DNA of 22,272 nucleotides from Flavobacteriales bacterium (GTDB lineage: Bacteria > Bacteroidota > Bacteroidia > Flavobacteriales > BACL11). Numbering within the stretch: position 1 is the first letter of the stretch; the number at the start of each line of letters is the position of its first letter. The notes beneath the pieces were generated by a model. The model ran no database searches. It had not been told where the DNA came from and was given only the letters and a program-made list of their open reading frames with translations. Below, piece by piece: positions 22,117 to 22,272 of the stretch. A program made the position numbers and the translations under genes. Location of the stretch: positions 1 through 22,272 of the forward strand of contig DUAL01000171.1 in assembly GCA_012960835.1 (NCBI GenBank), given 5' to 3'.

Positions 22117-22272
22117 CTAAAAATTTACTCTAGTACAAAATTGAAAAACAACATTACTGTTTTTACTTTTGCCTGCCACAACCCCAAAGCGATTATTTCT
22201 ATTAAGATTAAGTGAGAAATTTAATCGTTTTATTGTGTAAGAAATTCCAATTTGAAAACCAGTTAGTACCTC
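22117..22272 (-). CDS. C-terminal fragment of a probable outer-membrane beta-barrel protein
   Basis: On the minus strand the frame is open from the right edge to TAG at 22117-22119 and encodes 51 residues: EVLTGFQIGISYTIKRLNFS, LNLNRNNRFGVVAGKSKNSN, and VVFQFCTRVNF. The alternating hydrophobic/polar strands and the terminal phenylalanine are typical of the C-terminus of an outer-membrane barrel. It is convergent to the arylsulfotransferase-like gene, with 32 bases between their stops and no clear terminator hairpin. The start and most of the protein are outside the window, so the family cannot be named. Confidence 0.5.
   Translation of the reverse strand, partial: EVLTGFQIGISYTIKRLNFSLNLNRNNRFGVVAGKSKNSNVVFQFCTRVNF

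Noticed and set aside
1..22272. tRNA, rRNA, CRISPR array, transposon or phage genes
   Set aside because: I found no spaced direct repeats of CRISPR type, no transposase or integrase motifs, and no tRNA-like cloverleaf or rRNA sequence in the gaps, all of which are under 200 bases.

Overview
The window looks like a chromosomal segment of a low-GC member of the Bacteroidota, most likely a flavobacterial-type marine or aquatic bacterium. The signs are type IX secretion (T9SS) sorting tails, secreted proteins whose signal peptides end in a Q after the cleavage site, split transketolase subunits, a flavobacterial-type ECF sigma factor with its neighbour genes, and exact TAnnTTTG promoter -7 boxes in front of many genes. 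No tRNA, rRNA, CRISPR array, transposase or phage gene was seen. There is no gap longer than 300 bases without a gene.

Left part, minus strand (1-8545). A secreted thioredoxin-cupredoxin-Fn3 protein runs off the left edge. Upstream of it is a tight five-gene minus-strand cluster, read from 8545 down to 1150: two tandem paralogous choice-of-anchor-B surface proteins (A and B), an outer-membrane beta-barrel protein, a secreted SGNH hydrolase with a PKD domain, and a YwaF-like inner-membrane protein. Junctions are 18 bp, TGATG overlap, TAATG overlap, and a stop followed directly by TTG. They are probably one transcript and may act together at the cell surface.

Middle, minus strand (8645-14381). 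This is housekeeping: topoisomerase IV parE-parC (8-bp overlap) and the ribosome-associated ATPase ychF, separated by an AT-rich intergenic repeat.

Right part, plus strand (14520-22084). The two halves of transketolase are separated by a secreted von Willebrand A (VWA) protein, all three packed end to end. Next come an intergenic repeat and an ECF sigma factor, a probable anti-sigma protein and a periplasmic sensor-like protein. The sigma factor has no ATG, GTG or TTG start at its true N-terminus. A strong intrinsic terminator follows, then a class III aminotransferase and a secreted arylsulfotransferase-like protein. The right edge holds the C-terminus of a minus-strand, probably outer-membrane, protein.

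The most interesting signals are: (1) loss in paralog B of all six propeller histidines examined that paralog A keeps; (2) the VWA gene embedded inside the transketolase operon; (3) a complete blue-copper ligand set next to a CGHC thioredoxin site in one secreted protein; (4) the non-canonical sigma factor start; (5) a C-terminal tail ending GTVEKK plus four residues, shared by two otherwise unrelated secreted proteins.
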